Shown piece after piece: positions 8,529 through 17,320 of a DNA stretch of 64,000 nucleotides. Origin of the DNA: Parabacteroides sp. AM08-6 (GTDB taxonomy: Bacteria > Bacteroidota > Bacteroidia > Bacteroidales > Tannerellaceae); contig NZ_QRMP01000002.1 in NCBI RefSeq assembly GCF_003473295.1, forward strand, positions 311,204 to 375,203. The letters are read 5' to 3'. The first letter of the stretch is position 1, and every line of letters begins with the position of its first letter. A program made the position numbers and the translations under genes. The notes beneath the pieces were generated by a model, which saw only the letters and a list, made by a program, of their open reading frames with translations, did no database searches and was not told where the DNA came from.

Positions 8529-9119
8529 TTAATGGCATCCGCCACATCCGCAACTACCGCCGTGTTCGTGATCTCCGCAATCACTGCCACAGTCGCTATC
8601 ACAATCGCCGCAACCACATCCGCAACCACCGGCCGGAGCTGATAATGCAGCGATTTCTTCGGCTGTCGGTTCGTGTACGTCAATTACTTCACCGTTGAAA
8701 TGAAGCGTTTCACCGGCCAAAGGATGATTGAAATCCATAACGACAACATCGTCCTTAACTTCCAGAACCGAACCGTTCAGACGGTTGCCGTTCGAATCCA
8801 TCATTGGTACAGTATTGCCTTCGCTGATTGCTTCCGCATCAAACTTGCCGTCTACTTCGAATATGTTCTTCGGAAGGTCTAAAACGTGTTCTTCCACATA
8901 TTCGCCGTATGCATCTGCCGGAGCTATAGAGAAATTAAATTTGTTGCCGACTTCCAATCCTTTCAGAGCGTCTTCAAAAGCGGGAAGCATAGCGCCTGTA
9001 CCAAATATAAACTTCAAGGGTACTTCTGCGTTTGCTCTTTCCATCAATTCGCGTTCTTCGCCTTCGCCTACGTTCAGGTCGTAAGTAACTGCAACGAACT
9101 TATTTGCTGTAATTTTCAT
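8529..9119 (-). CDS. slyD: FKBP-type peptidyl-prolyl isomerase, SlyD-like
   Basis: A 196-residue cytoplasmic prolyl isomerase and metal-binding chaperone. The N-terminal half has the SlyD layout: short FKBP core with the inserted chaperone flap, VTYDLNVGEGEERELMERA and then the FIFGTGAMLPAFEDAL segment, with VMDFNHPLAGETLHF closing the core. The last 36 residues (from about 161) are a Gly/Cys/Asp/His-rich tail (CGCGCGDCDSDC, ending CGCGGCH), the nickel/zinc-binding tail typical of SlyD. A TAnnTTTG box on the minus strand lies 33 bases upstream. It is monocistronic and divergent from the sulfatase-type gene. Confidence 0.92.
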   Translation of the reverse strand: MKITANKFVAVTYDLNVGEGEERELMERANAEVPLKFIFGTGAMLPAFEDALKGLEVGNKFNFSIAPADAYGEYVEEHVLDLPKNIFEVDGKFDAEAISEGNTVPMMDSNGNRLNGSVLEVKDDVVVMDFNHPLAGETLHFNGEVIDVHEPTAEEIAALSAPAGGCGCGCGDCDSDCGSDCGDHEHGGSCGCGGCH

Positions 9120-9151
9120 CTGTAATTGTTTTAGTAATAAATAAACGAGGA

Positions 9152-9159
9152 CAAATTTA
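9152..9159 (-). promoter_or_regulatory. Promoter -7 box of slyD
   Basis: On the minus strand the sequence reads TAAATTTG, which fits TAnnTTTG, 33 bases before the slyD start codon. Confidence 0.5.
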
Positions 9160-9231
9160 CGTATAATTTCTGACTTATCTCCTTAATCTTGAAAAAATAA
9201 AGATATGTAATGTTTTCATGTAGAATATGCC

Positions 9232-9239
9232 TATCTTTG
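9232..9239 (+). promoter_or_regulatory. Promoter -7 box of the membrane sulfatase-type gene
   Basis: TATCTTTG fits the Bacteroidota -7 consensus. It lies inside the 5' extension of the longest reading frame (from 9227), so the true start must be downstream, at 9314. Confidence 0.6.
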
Positions 9240-9313
9240 CACGTTCAATAAGAATGCTGTCCGGTTTGTTCTTGCAAACAGGGGCATGTATAATAAGGGA
9301 GAGTGGCGTTTTT

Positions 9314-11149
9314 ATGTATATATCTCGGTTAAAGAGCTTTTTCTTTCCTTGTGGCGAAACGGATAGAAAAGTGATATCTGTGTTTTTTCTTTGTTTGATT
9401 GTCAAATTTCTTTGGTTTGACTTATTATGGTGTGCACTTTCTTCTTTTACTCCCTTTTCGAAGATTGATACTTATTGGGATACGATATTGGTTGCTTTGA
9501 TATTACTCTTGCCGCTTATTTGTTTCCGGGCAATCAAGACGATGATGCTTGTTTTGGTTCTGATAGATTTGCTGTTGATAGCCAATTTGATGTATTTTAG
9601 GACTTACTTTACAGCAATTCCCCTAAATAGTTATTTATTAATCGGTAATTTGCAAGACTTTACATCCAGTGTGTGGGATTCATTTTCCTTCTCGGATTTG
9701 ATATTTCCCATCTCTACTTTATTAGCTGGTATAGTTTCGTGGAAAACTCTTCATCGAAGAGTTGAGAAACAGCCACAGGCTGTTTCTCAAACAAAAGTTA
9801 TTGTACGTTATGTCCTGCTTATATTGATAATCTCACTGTTCCCTACTGTGTGGATATGGAGTCAAGGTGGTTTTAAGGTGACTAACGAACGTCTGAAAGA
9901 TGCCTATCTGCATACTTGTAATGTACCGATGTACACCTTGTTCGGTTCTTTGTATTACGACTATTCTTGCGAACAGGAAGTATATACGGATGGTATCCGC
10001 GAACAAATAGAACATTGGTTGGCTGAGAAAAAGGATTATCAGTCTGCCCTTCCGGAGGTACGCGTTTATGATAATTGTATAATCATTCTGGCAGAATCAT
10101 TCGAAAGTTGGGTGTTGGAGAGAACCATAGAAGGGCAAGAAATCACTCCGAACCTAAATGCGCTGATAAAGGAAGCTACGACAATTTATGCACCTAATGT
10201 CCTGACACAGGTGAAAGGGGGGCGCTCGATAGATGCTCAACTGATGATTAATTCCGGATTGTTGCCAATCAACTCCGGAGCTTACAGTATAAAATATCCG
10301 GATTCTTATTACCCGTCCTTGCCGAAAGCCTTTAAGCAGTTTCATTCCGGTGCGCGTGCTTATAGCCTGACGGTGGACAAGCCGATGGTTTGGAATCAAT
10401 GCGTGATAAATCCGGCAATGGGTTATGATAGCATTATTTCGAAAAAATGTTTTATACAAGAGGAACCGGTCGGTTCCCGCAAACAAGTAGGCGACCGGGC
10501 CTTTCTGCGCCAATGTGCGGACAAAATCCTGCATGGAGAAGTTTGGTCGGATGCCGGTCATACTTTATTACAATGTGTAACCTATTCCGGACACAATCCC
10601 TTTATCTTGCCGGAGAAGCTGAAAGAGGTCTCCTTTTCGAGAGAGGTTCCTGAGCGAATCAATGACTATGTAACGATGGCAAATTATACGGACCGTGCCG
10701 TAGGAGCCTTCATTTCATATCTTCGTTCAAATAAGAACTTTGATAATACACTCATCATTTTTACCGGTGACCATGAAGGACTTGCCGCAGAACGTTCGAG
10801 TATTTGCAATACGGATTTGGGGCGGAAAATCGTATCCGATAAATGTTTTACCCCGCTGATAATCCTGAATGCCCCTGCCGGTATGCGCTATAATAAGGTG
10901 ATGGGGCAAATAGACATTTACCCGACTATCCTGGATTTGCTGGGATTGCACGAGTATGAATGGAAAGGTTTGGGAAGCAGTATTCTGGACCCGTCTAAAA
11001 AGGGCTTCGCCGTTGATCCGGGTATGAATGTCGTAGGAGATACCGCCGGTGTGACAGCCGAAGAAATACAACAGGCAAAAGATGCCTGGAAAATCTCGGA
11101 TATGATTATACGCTATAACTATCTTGGCAGGACGTCCGGGGAGAAATAA
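9314..11149 (+). CDS. LTA synthase-like membrane sulfatase/phosphoglycerol transferase family protein
   Basis: A 611-residue inner-membrane protein: about five hydrophobic helices in the first 200 residues, then a periplasmic sulfatase-fold domain. Motifs are IILAESFESW (metal-binding Glu), GGRSIDAQ (nucleophile site), and FTGDHEG (metal-binding Asp-His). The family transfers glycerol phosphate or phosphoethanolamine from lipids to envelope glycans. At the nucleophile position LtaS proteins have Thr (GKTS), whereas here it reads GRS, so Ser may replace it. The start at 9314 is chosen because the promoter box at 9232-9239 lies within the longer frame. In Bacteroidota the natural acceptor is unknown. 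Confidence 0.85.
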   Translation: MYISRLKSFFFPCGETDRKVISVFFLCLIVKFLWFDLLWCALSSFTPFSKIDTYWDTILVALILLLPLICFRAIKTMMLVLVLIDLLLIANLMYFRTYFTAIPLNSYLLIGNLQDFTSSVWDSFSFSDLIFPISTLLAGIVSWKTLHRRVEKQPQAVSQTKVIVRYVLLILIISLFPTVWIWSQGGFKVTNERLKDAYLHTCNVPMYTLFGSLYYDYSCEQEVYTDGIREQIEHWLAEKKDYQSALPEVRVYDNCIIILAESFESWVLERTIEGQEITPNLNALIKEATTIYAPNVLTQVKGGRSIDAQLMINSGLLPINSGAYSIKYPDSYYPSLPKAFKQFHSGARAYSLTVDKPMVWNQCVINPAMGYDSIISKKCFIQEEPVGSRKQVGDRAFLRQCADKILHGEVWSDAGHTLLQCVTYSGHNPFILPEKLKEVSFSREVPERINDYVTMANYTDRAVGAFISYLRSNKNFDNTLIIFTGDHEGLAAERSSICNTDLGRKIVSDKCFTPLIILNAPAGMRYNKVMGQIDIYPTILDLLGLHEYEWKGLGSSILDPSKKGFAVDPGMNVVGDTAGVTAEEIQQAKDAWKISDMIIRYNYLGRTSGEK

Positions 11150-11193
11150 ACATAAAAGAACAACATCTTCCATGCCTGTGGACAGGCACAGTT

Positions 11194-11240
11194 TATATGG
11201 ACTGCATGACTTTTTAATTAAAAGCTATGCAGTCCATATA
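11194..11240. terminator. Bidirectional terminator
   Basis: A perfect 14-bp inverted repeat, TATATGGACTGCAT (11194-11207) and ATGCAGTCCATATA (11227-11240), lies between two convergent genes. The loop contains TTTTTAATTAAAA. Confidence 0.7.
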
Positions 11241-11250
11241 AATGATTTCT

Positions 11251-12423
11251 CTATTTTTTATCGACCGCCTTCTTTAAGGCATCCAAAGCGGAAGACAGGA
11301 GCGACCGCGGACAACCGATGTTCAGCCGCATATATCCTTCGCCTCCGGGACCGAACATACTGCCGTCGTTCAACAGTAAGCCGGCTTTATCCTGGAACAA
11401 GCTGACCAATTCCGGTTGGCTGAGTTTCAAATCGCGACAATCCAGCCAGACAAGAAAAGAGGCCTGTGGAGGATACACCTTTATTTTCGGTAAGTGTGCT
11501 TTCAGGTATTCGTCTACAAAACGTACGTTCTCGGTGATGTACATCCGCATTTGTTGCAACCACTCGGCGCCGTAAGTATAAGCCGCTTCCGTTGCGGTAT
11601 AAGCAAAGATTGTCCCGTCACCAAGTTCGCCGGCCTCCAGGAAGGAATAGAACTTTTCGCGTATCTTTTCGTCCGGAACGATGGAATAGGAGGTGACGAT
11701 ACCTGCGATATTGAATGTTTTACTCGGGGCCATGAAGGTGATACTGCACGAAGCAGCTGCTTCCGAAACCGTAGCAAACGGATGATGCGTGTATTGCGGA
11801 TAAGCCATTTCCGCATGTATCTCGTCCGAAACAACCAATACATTATGTTTGGCGCAGATTTCCGCCAGTGCGGCCAGCCTGTCTTTTTTCCAGACAATAC
11901 CGCCCGGGTTGTGAGGATTACAAAGAATGAGGACTTTACAACCTTCGATAATCGTCTCCAATTGTTCGAAATCCATATCATATTCGCCATCCACCAATTT
12001 GAGCGGATTGTAGACGACTTCCCGGTGCATGCTTTCGGGAACGATACGGAAAGGGTGATAAACGGGTGGCTGGATGATGACTTTGTCGCCCGGCTGCGTG
12101 AAACATTGCAACACGAATCCGATACCTTTCACAATGCCCGGAATATAACTGAGCCATTCGCGTTGTATCTTCCAGTTGTGTTTGTAATGTACCCATTCGA
12201 TAATACTGTTGAAATATCCGTCCGAACCGTATGTATACCCGAATATTTCGTGCTCGCAGCGTTTTTTTATCGCATTGACGATAAAGTCCGGAGTGCGGAA
12301 GTCCATGTCGGCTACCCAAAGAGGAAGTAAGTTCTCGTTGCCGAAATTTTTTTTCAAAGCATCATATTTCACGCAGTCTGTACCACGTCGCTCGATTACT
12401 TCGTCGAAGTTGTATTGTTTCAT
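11251..12423 (-). CDS. PatB/MalY-type PLP-dependent C-S lyase/aminotransferase
   Basis: A 390-residue fold-type I PLP enzyme. The opening NFDEVIERRGTDCVKYD, with LPLWVADMDF soon after, is diagnostic of the MalY/PatB branch, which cleaves cystathionine to homocysteine, pyruvate and ammonia. PLP contacts: CNPHNPGGIVW (Asn-Pro), VVSDEIHAEM (Asp binding the pyridine N), and APSKTFNIAG with the Schiff-base Lys. The C-terminal substrate Arg lies in YMRLNIGCPRS. It likely works in methionine/cysteine metabolism, but some members have other substrates. It stands alone with its own promoter, divergent from the ilv operon. Confidence 0.88.
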   Translation of the reverse strand: MKQYNFDEVIERRGTDCVKYDALKKNFGNENLLPLWVADMDFRTPDFIVNAIKKRCEHEIFGYTYGSDGYFNSIIEWVHYKHNWKIQREWLSYIPGIVKGIGFVLQCFTQPGDKVIIQPPVYHPFRIVPESMHREVVYNPLKLVDGEYDMDFEQLETIIEGCKVLILCNPHNPGGIVWKKDRLAALAEICAKHNVLVVSDEIHAEMAYPQYTHHPFATVSEAAASCSITFMAPSKTFNIAGIVTSYSIVPDEKIREKFYSFLEAGELGDGTIFAYTATEAAYTYGAEWLQQMRMYITENVRFVDEYLKAHLPKIKVYPPQASFLVWLDCRDLKLSQPELVSLFQDKAGLLLNDGSMFGPGGEGYMRLNIGCPRSLLSSALDALKKAVDKK

Positions 12424-12472
12424 TTGTATTTAATTTTCAGTCTGTAGTTTCTTAAGTTTGTCTGATGGGGGT

Positions 12473-12480
12473 CAAAGATA
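12473..12480 (-). promoter_or_regulatory. Promoter -7 box of the PatB-like gene
   Basis: On the minus strand it reads TATCTTTG (consensus TAnnTTTG), 49 bases before the start codon at 12423. Confidence 0.55.
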
Positions 12481-12568
12481 CGAATTATATTGAAATGGGA
12501 TATGTTTCTTTCTCTAAGGAAGTGTTACGGACTACATCAGTTGCAATTACTCTTTTCCTTCTTGTCAA

Positions 12569-12708
12569 TTAGCCTTTTTCATCCTATCTATTAGTTGTTC
12601 GTCAGCTGGCGAACGACCGTTCGTCAATTGACGAACGGTCGTTCACTGGATGGCGGACAATCGTTCGCCAATTGGCGAACGATTAAAAGGTGCTGACGAA
12701 AAGGCTAA
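12569..12708. repeat. Nested palindromic intergenic element
   Basis: Outer arms TTAGCCTTTT (12569-12578) and AAAAGGCTAA (12699-12708) are complementary, and CGTCAGC (12600-12606) matches GCTGACG (12692-12698). Inside are two perfect palindromes, 34 bp at 12611-12644 and 26 bp at 12659-12684, both built from the word CGAACG/CGTTCG around central CAATTG. It lies between the divergent PatB-like gene and the ilv promoter. Its role is unknown; it is not part of either coding region. Confidence 0.85.
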
Positions 12709-12909
12709 AAGAAAGGCACAAAACGGCTAAGGGATTACGACCGGTCGGACAGGGCAAAGTACCCTATATATTAACGTATAGGAAACGGGCAATCCGGAAG
12801 ATAGCTTTCAGTTGCGCGTCTGATAGCTTGAAGTTCTGTAAAAGTGCAAGCGAAACGGATGTCTTTGCTTGAGAAATGTAAGAAAAAGTGATATTTTTCT
12901 TTTAAATCC

Positions 12910-12940
12910 TTTGCGAATATCAATTATTGTTCTACATTTG
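12910..12940 (+). promoter_or_regulatory. Promoter of the ilv operon
   Basis: TTTGCG at 12910-12915 and TACATTTG at 12933-12940 with a 17-base spacer fit the Bacteroidota -33/-7 pattern. Transcription would start about 25 bases before the leader peptide codon. Confidence 0.7.
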
Positions 12941-12971
12941 CAGCGTCAAACAACAAAGATGTTAAGAAAAG

Positions 12972-13031
12972 ATGATGAACAACGTATTGCATATTATTCT
13001 CGTGGTGGTCCTTCTAGTCATTAGTAGGTAA
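12972..13031 (+). CDS. ilvL: ilv operon leader peptide
   Basis: A 19-codon frame, MMNNVLHIILVVVLLVISR, directly after the promoter. Twelve of its 19 residues are Val, Leu or Ile, and nine of them fall in an almost unbroken run. This composition and the terminator 46 bases downstream are the hallmarks of ribosome-mediated attenuation. The TAA at 13029-13031 abuts the left arm of the antiterminator (13032-13040). A ribosome that finishes the peptide would cover that arm and allow termination, while one stalled at Val/Leu/Ile codons would leave it free. Confidence 0.85.
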   Translation: MMNNVLHIILVVVLLVISR

Positions 13032-13109
13032 GGAGAAAGGTGTGTAAGAAGTTGTGAAATCATGAATGATATTTCTTAAGCCTTTCTCCATATAGAGAAG
13101 GGCTTTTTT
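13032..13109 (+). terminator. ilv attenuator: antiterminator and terminator
   Basis: GGAGAAAGG (13032-13040) is complementary to CCTTTCTCC (13081-13089), forming the antiterminator. The same right arm is needed by the terminator: AAGCCTTTCTC (13078-13088) with GAGAAGGGCTT (13095-13105), followed by a T run. The two structures exclude each other. Confidence 0.85.
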
Positions 13110-13190
13110 AATTTATAAAACAAGAAACCGTAGGGGAGACCCTCGCGGCTACCCGGTATGCCGGGTGTCCGTTATCAAAGAATAAAAGAT

Positions 13191-15029
13191 ATGATGAAGA
13201 ATCCGTTAAGAAGTTCCTTTAGCACCGAAGGCCGCCGAATGGCCGGGGCACGTGCTTTGTGGCGCGCCAACGGCCTGAAAGAAGAGCAGTTCGGCAAACC
13301 GATTATAGCTATTGTAAACTCGTTTACCCAATTTGTGCCGGGGCATGTGCATTTGCATGAAGTCGGACAACAGGTAAAAGCCGAGATTGAAAAGCTTGGT
13401 TGCTTCGCTGCCGAATTTAATACGATTGCTATCGACGACGGCATCGCTATGGGACACGACGGAATGCTTTATTCGCTGCCTTCGCGCGACATTATCGCCG
13501 ACAGTGTGGAATATATGGTCAATGCGCATAAAGCCGACGCGATGGTGTGTATCAGTAATTGCGATAAGATTACGCCGGGTATGCTGATGGCCGCCATGCG
13601 GTTGAATATCCCGACAGTGTTTGTTTCCGGAGGTCCGATGGAAGCCGGCGAATTGGATGGCCGCCATCTCGACCTGATTGATGCAATGATTGAAGCGGCC
13701 GATACTTCGGTTAGCGACGAGCGTATCGCACAGGTGGAGCGCAATGCTTGTCCCGGTTGCGGTTGTTGTTCCGGTATGTTCACGGCAAACTCCATGAACT
13801 GTCTGAATGAAGCGATAGGGCTGGCACTTCCGGGCAACGGTACGATTGTGGCAACTCATGCCAACCGTACGCAATTGTTCCGCGACGCCGCCAAGCAGAT
13901 TGTTGAAAATGCCTACAAATACTATCGCGATGGCGACGACTCCGTGCTGCCTCGCAACATTGCAACCCGCCAGGCTTTCCTGAATGCCATGTCACTCGAT
14001 ATAGCCATGGGTGGTTCAACCAATACCGTTCTTCACCTGCTGGCTGTTGCGCAGGAGGCAGAAGCGGACTTTACGATGGATGATATCGATATGCTTTCGC
14101 GCCGGACGCCTTGCCTTTGTAAGGTAGCTCCTAATACGCACACCTATCATGTGCAGGATGTGAACCGTGCCGGAGGTATTCTTTCGATTATGAACGAATT
14201 GATGAAAGCCGGTTTGGTGGATGGCAGCGTACGCCGTGCGGACGGTATGACATTGGCTGAAGCGGTCGACAAGTTTGGAATAACTTCCCCGAACGTGACG
14301 GACGAAGCGATTAAGAAGTATAAGAGTGCCCCGGCCCACCGTTTCAGTATTCAGATGGGTTCGCAGGAAACCTATTATAAAGAATTGGATACCGACCGTT
14401 CCGCAGGATGTATCCGCGATGTGGAACATGCTTATTCCAAGGACGGCGGTTTGGCTGTTCTGAAAGGAAATATAGCCTTGGACGGTTGCGTGGTAAAGAC
14501 GGCGGGAGTAGACGAAAGTATCTGGAAGTTTGCCGGTCCGGCAAAAGTATTCGATTCGCAGGATGCCGCTTGCGAAGGCATTCTGGGGGGCAAGGTCGTG
14601 TCCGGTGATGTGGTCGTAATCACCCACGAAGGCCCGAAGGGAGGTCCGGGTATGCAGGAAATGTTGTATCCTACCTCTTATATAAAGAGCCGCCATCTGG
14701 GTAAAGAGTGTGCGTTGATTACCGACGGACGCTTCAGCGGCGGAACTTCCGGCCTCTCTATCGGACATATCTCTCCCGAAGCGGCAGCCGGAGGAGCTAT
14801 CGGCTTGGTGAAAGACGGCGATATCATCGAAATCAATATTCCGGAACGAACCATACAGGTAAAAGTAAGCGATGCCGAGTTGGCTGAACGTCGCAAAGCC
14901 GAAGAAGCCCGCGGGACAAAAGCCTTTACTCCCCTTCACCGCCAGCGAGTCGTCTCGAAAGCTTTGAAGGCTTATGGCAAGATGGTTTCATCTGCGGACA
15001 AAGGTGGAGTACGAATTGTAGAAGATTAA
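13191..15029 (+). CDS. ilvD: Dihydroxy-acid dehydratase
   Basis: Dehydrates 2,3-dihydroxy acids to 2-keto acids, the third step of valine and isoleucine synthesis. The 612-residue protein has the cluster-binding Cys motifs [11 protein letters not shown] and [11 protein letters not shown], plus [11 protein letters not shown] and [15 protein letters not shown] near the C-terminus. The start at 13191 (MMKNPLRSS; 13194 is equally possible) matches the usual N-terminus. The longer frame from 13158 begins in the loop of a hairpin (ACCCGG-TATG-CCGGGT, 13151-13166) and is unlikely. First structural gene of the attenuated ilv operon, two bases before ilvB. Confidence 0.97.
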   Translation: MMKNPLRSSFSTEGRRMAGARALWRANGLKEEQFGKPIIAIVNSFTQFVPGHVHLHEVGQQVKAEIEKLGCFAAEFNTIAIDDGIAMGHDGMLYSLPSRDIIADSVEYMVNAHKADAMVCISNCDKITPGMLMAAMRLNIPTVFVSGGPMEAGELDGRHLDLIDAMIEAADTSVSDERIAQVERNACPGCGCCSGMFTANSMNCLNEAIGLALPGNGTIVATHANRTQLFRDAAKQIVENAYKYYRDGDDSVLPRNIATRQAFLNAMSLDIAMGGSTNTVLHLLAVAQEAEADFTMDDIDMLSRRTPCLCKVAPNTHTYHVQDVNRAGGILSIMNELMKAGLVDGSVRRADGMTLAEAVDKFGITSPNVTDEAIKKYKSAPAHRFSIQMGSQETYYKELDTDRSAGCIRDVEHAYSKDGGLAVLKGNIALDGCVVKTAGVDESIWKFAGPAKVFDSQDAACEGILGGKVVSGDVVVITHEGPKGGPGMQEMLYPTSYIKSRHLGKECALITDGRFSGGTSGLSIGHISPEAAAGGAIGLVKDGDIIEINIPERTIQVKVSDAELAERRKAEEARGTKAFTPLHRQRVVSKALKAYGKMVSSADKGGVRIVED

Positions 15030-15031
15030 TA

Positions 15032-16741
15032 ATGAGTATGAATATGGAACATAAGATAACCGGTTCGGAAGCTTTGCTGAAAGCGCTGATTGCTGAAGGA
15101 GTTGATACTATCTTCGGTTATCCGGGCGGGCAGGCAATTCCCATTTACGATAGTTTATATGATTATAGAGACCAGTTGAAACACGTCTTGGTTCGCCACG
15201 AACAGGGGGCTACACATGCGGCCCAGGGCTATGCCCGCGTGTCCGGTAAAGTGGGAGTGACGCTGGTTACTTCCGGTCCCGGGGCGACGAATACCATTAC
15301 CGGTATTGCGGATGCGTTGATGGACAGCACGCCGATGGTCGTGATTGCCGGTCAGGTCCCTTCTCCTTTGCTCGGAACGGATGCGTTTCAGGAAGTCGAT
15401 GTAATCGGTATTACGCAGCCGATTACCAAATGGGCCTATCAGGTTCGCAAGCCGGAGGAGATAGCATGGGCTGTTTCGCGTGCCTTTTATATCGCTTCCA
15501 CCGGACGTCCGGGGCCTGTTGTCCTCGATATAGCGAAGGATGCGCAGGTCGGTTTGGTGGAATATGAGTATAAGAAAGTGGATTTTGTCCGCAGTTATCA
15601 GCCGGAACCGGATATCAAGCCGGACCGGATTGAGGCGGCAGCCGCTTTAATCAACCGTGCGAAGAAACCGTTTTGCCTGGTGGGACAGGGGGTTATCCTG
15701 GGAGGCGCCGAAGAAGAATTGAAAGCGTTTTTATTGAAAAATGATATACCGGCAGGTTCAACCGTACTGGGGTTGTCTGCCTTGCCTTCCGATTTTCCTT
15801 TGAATAAAGGAATGCTCGGCATGCATGGAAACGTAGGGCCGAACCGGAAAACAAACGAGTGCGATGTGCTGATAGCCGTCGGTATGCGCTTCGATGACCG
15901 GGTGACCGGCGATTTGAATACGTACGCTAAGCAGGCCCAAATCATCCATCTGGACATAGATAATTCCGAAATCGGGAAGAATGTCCCGGTCGATGTAAAG
16001 GTGCTGGGGAATGCAAAACATACTCTTCCGATGATTACGGCTTTGCTGGAGGAACGGAAACGCCCCGAATGGAATGCTGAGTTCGAACCGGATGAAAAAG
16101 AAGAACAAGAAAAGGTGATTGATAAAGAACTATATCCTGCCTGCGGAAAGCTGAAGATGGGGGAAGTGGTTCGCAAAGTATCCGAAGCCACGGGCAACGA
16201 TGCCATTCTGGTGACGGATGTAGGCCAGAACCAGATGATGGGTGTCCGTTATTTTAAATATAAGCAAACTCGCAGTGTTGTCACTTCCGGAGGATTGGGG
16301 ACAATGGGCTTCGGCCTTCCGGCAGCCATGGGCGCTAAATTCGGTGCTCCCGACCGTACGGTTTGTTTCTTTACCGGCGACGGTGGAATGCAGATGACCA
16401 TTCAGGAACTGGGAACCATCATGCAGGAAAAGTTGAATGTAAAGATTATCATCTTGAATAATAACTTCCTTGGTATGGTACGCCAGTGGCAGGAATTGTT
16501 TTTCCACGAACGTTATTCGAACACCATCATGGAGAACCCCGACTTTGTGGCAATAGCCAAGGCTTATGGAATTGCCGGTCGCGCCGTGGACAAGCGGGAA
16601 GAACTGGACGAGGCGATTGCCGAGATGTTGAACTATGACGGGGCTTATGTGCTGGTTGCAAACGTGGAAACTACCGGTATGGTTTATCCGATGGTTCCGG
16701 CGGGAGCAAGTGTGACGAACATGATTTTAGGGGATAAGTAA
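15032..16741 (+). CDS. ilvB: Acetolactate synthase, large (catalytic) subunit
   Basis: Condenses two pyruvates to 2-acetolactate, or pyruvate with 2-ketobutyrate to acetohydroxybutyrate, using thiamine diphosphate. At 569 residues it is full length. The catalytic Glu lies in RHEQGATHAAQGYARVSGKVG's first part near residue 55, FAD-binding and central domains follow, and the ThDP motif is FTGDGGMQMT to NNNFLGMV. It sits two bases after ilvD and 12 bases before ilvN, its regulatory partner, so the two subunits are co-translated. Another in-frame ATG at 15038 is possible. Confidence 0.97.
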   Translation: MSMNMEHKITGSEALLKALIAEGVDTIFGYPGGQAIPIYDSLYDYRDQLKHVLVRHEQGATHAAQGYARVSGKVGVTLVTSGPGATNTITGIADALMDSTPMVVIAGQVPSPLLGTDAFQEVDVIGITQPITKWAYQVRKPEEIAWAVSRAFYIASTGRPGPVVLDIAKDAQVGLVEYEYKKVDFVRSYQPEPDIKPDRIEAAAALINRAKKPFCLVGQGVILGGAEEELKAFLLKNDIPAGSTVLGLSALPSDFPLNKGMLGMHGNVGPNRKTNECDVLIAVGMRFDDRVTGDLNTYAKQAQIIHLDIDNSEIGKNVPVDVKVLGNAKHTLPMITALLEERKRPEWNAEFEPDEKEEQEKVIDKELYPACGKLKMGEVVRKVSEATGNDAILVTDVGQNQMMGVRYFKYKQTRSVVTSGGLGTMGFGLPAAMGAKFGAPDRTVCFFTGDGGMQMTIQELGTIMQEKLNVKIIILNNNFLGMVRQWQELFFHERYSNTIMENPDFVAIAKAYGIAGRAVDKREELDEAIAEMLNYDGAYVLVANVETTGMVYPMVPAGASVTNMILGDK

Positions 16742-16753
16742 GGAGGAAGAGTT

Positions 16754-17308
16754 ATGAATACAAGAAAATTATATACCGTTATTATCTTTTCAGAGAATAC
16801 AGTAGGTCTTCTGAACCAGATAACTGTTATCTTTACGCGCCGCCAGTTAAACATCGAGACATTATCCGTTTCGCCGTCGGCAATACCGGGCATTCATAAG
16901 TTTACGATTACTACCTTTGCGGAGGAAGATATGATAGACAAGGTTGTCAAACAGATAGACAAACGCGTGGATATCCTGAAAGCTTATTACAATACGGACG
17001 AGGATTTGGTTTTCCAGGAAATCGCTCTCTATAAACTGAGTACGGAACTGTTTATCAAAATGGGTACGGTCGAGGATTTAATCCGCAAATACAATGCCCG
17101 TATCCTGGAAATGAACGAAGCCTGTGTCGTGTTGGAAAAAAGCGGACATTATGATGAAACGCAAGCCTTGTTCAAGGAATTGAGCGAATCAATCGGAGTC
17201 CTGCAGTTTATCCGTTCCGGGCGTATTGCGATAACAAAGAGCAAGGTGGAACGTTTGAGCGATATGCTGGCCGATATGGAACGCAAATTACAGGAAAGAC
17301 ATTCATAA
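16754..17308 (+). CDS. ilvN: Acetolactate synthase, small (regulatory) subunit
   Basis: A 184-residue regulatory subunit that activates IlvB and gives feedback inhibition by branched-chain amino acids. The N-terminal ACT domain is seen in YTVIIFSENTVGLLNQIT and the following RRQLNIETLSVSPS. The C-terminal ACT-like domain ends with IRSGRIAITKSKVERLSD. The length and two-domain layout are typical of Bacteroidota and of the IlvH/IlvN family. A good ribosome site, AAGGAGGAAGAGTT, precedes the ATG. Confidence 0.95.
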   Translation: MNTRKLYTVIIFSENTVGLLNQITVIFTRRQLNIETLSVSPSAIPGIHKFTITTFAEEDMIDKVVKQIDKRVDILKAYYNTDEDLVFQEIALYKLSTELFIKMGTVEDLIRKYNARILEMNEACVVLEKSGHYDETQALFKELSESIGVLQFIRSGRIAITKSKVERLSDMLADMERKLQERHS

Positions 17309-17320
17309 ACAGATAGAAAT

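Noticed and set aside
12690..12872. 60-codon plus-strand frame next to the ilv promoter
   Set aside because: It begins inside the nested palindromic element and has no ribosome site, no family resemblance and basic low-information composition; probably chance.
12959..13024. Alternative leader frame beginning with an earlier ATG before ilvD
   Set aside because: It reads mostly charged and Gly/Ser/Pro residues. The overlapping frame at 12972 has the strong Val/Leu/Ile bias expected for an ilv leader.
13158..13190. Upstream start for ilvD at 13158
   Set aside because: The ATG sits in a hairpin loop with no ribosome site, and the extra residues are absent from typical IlvD proteins.
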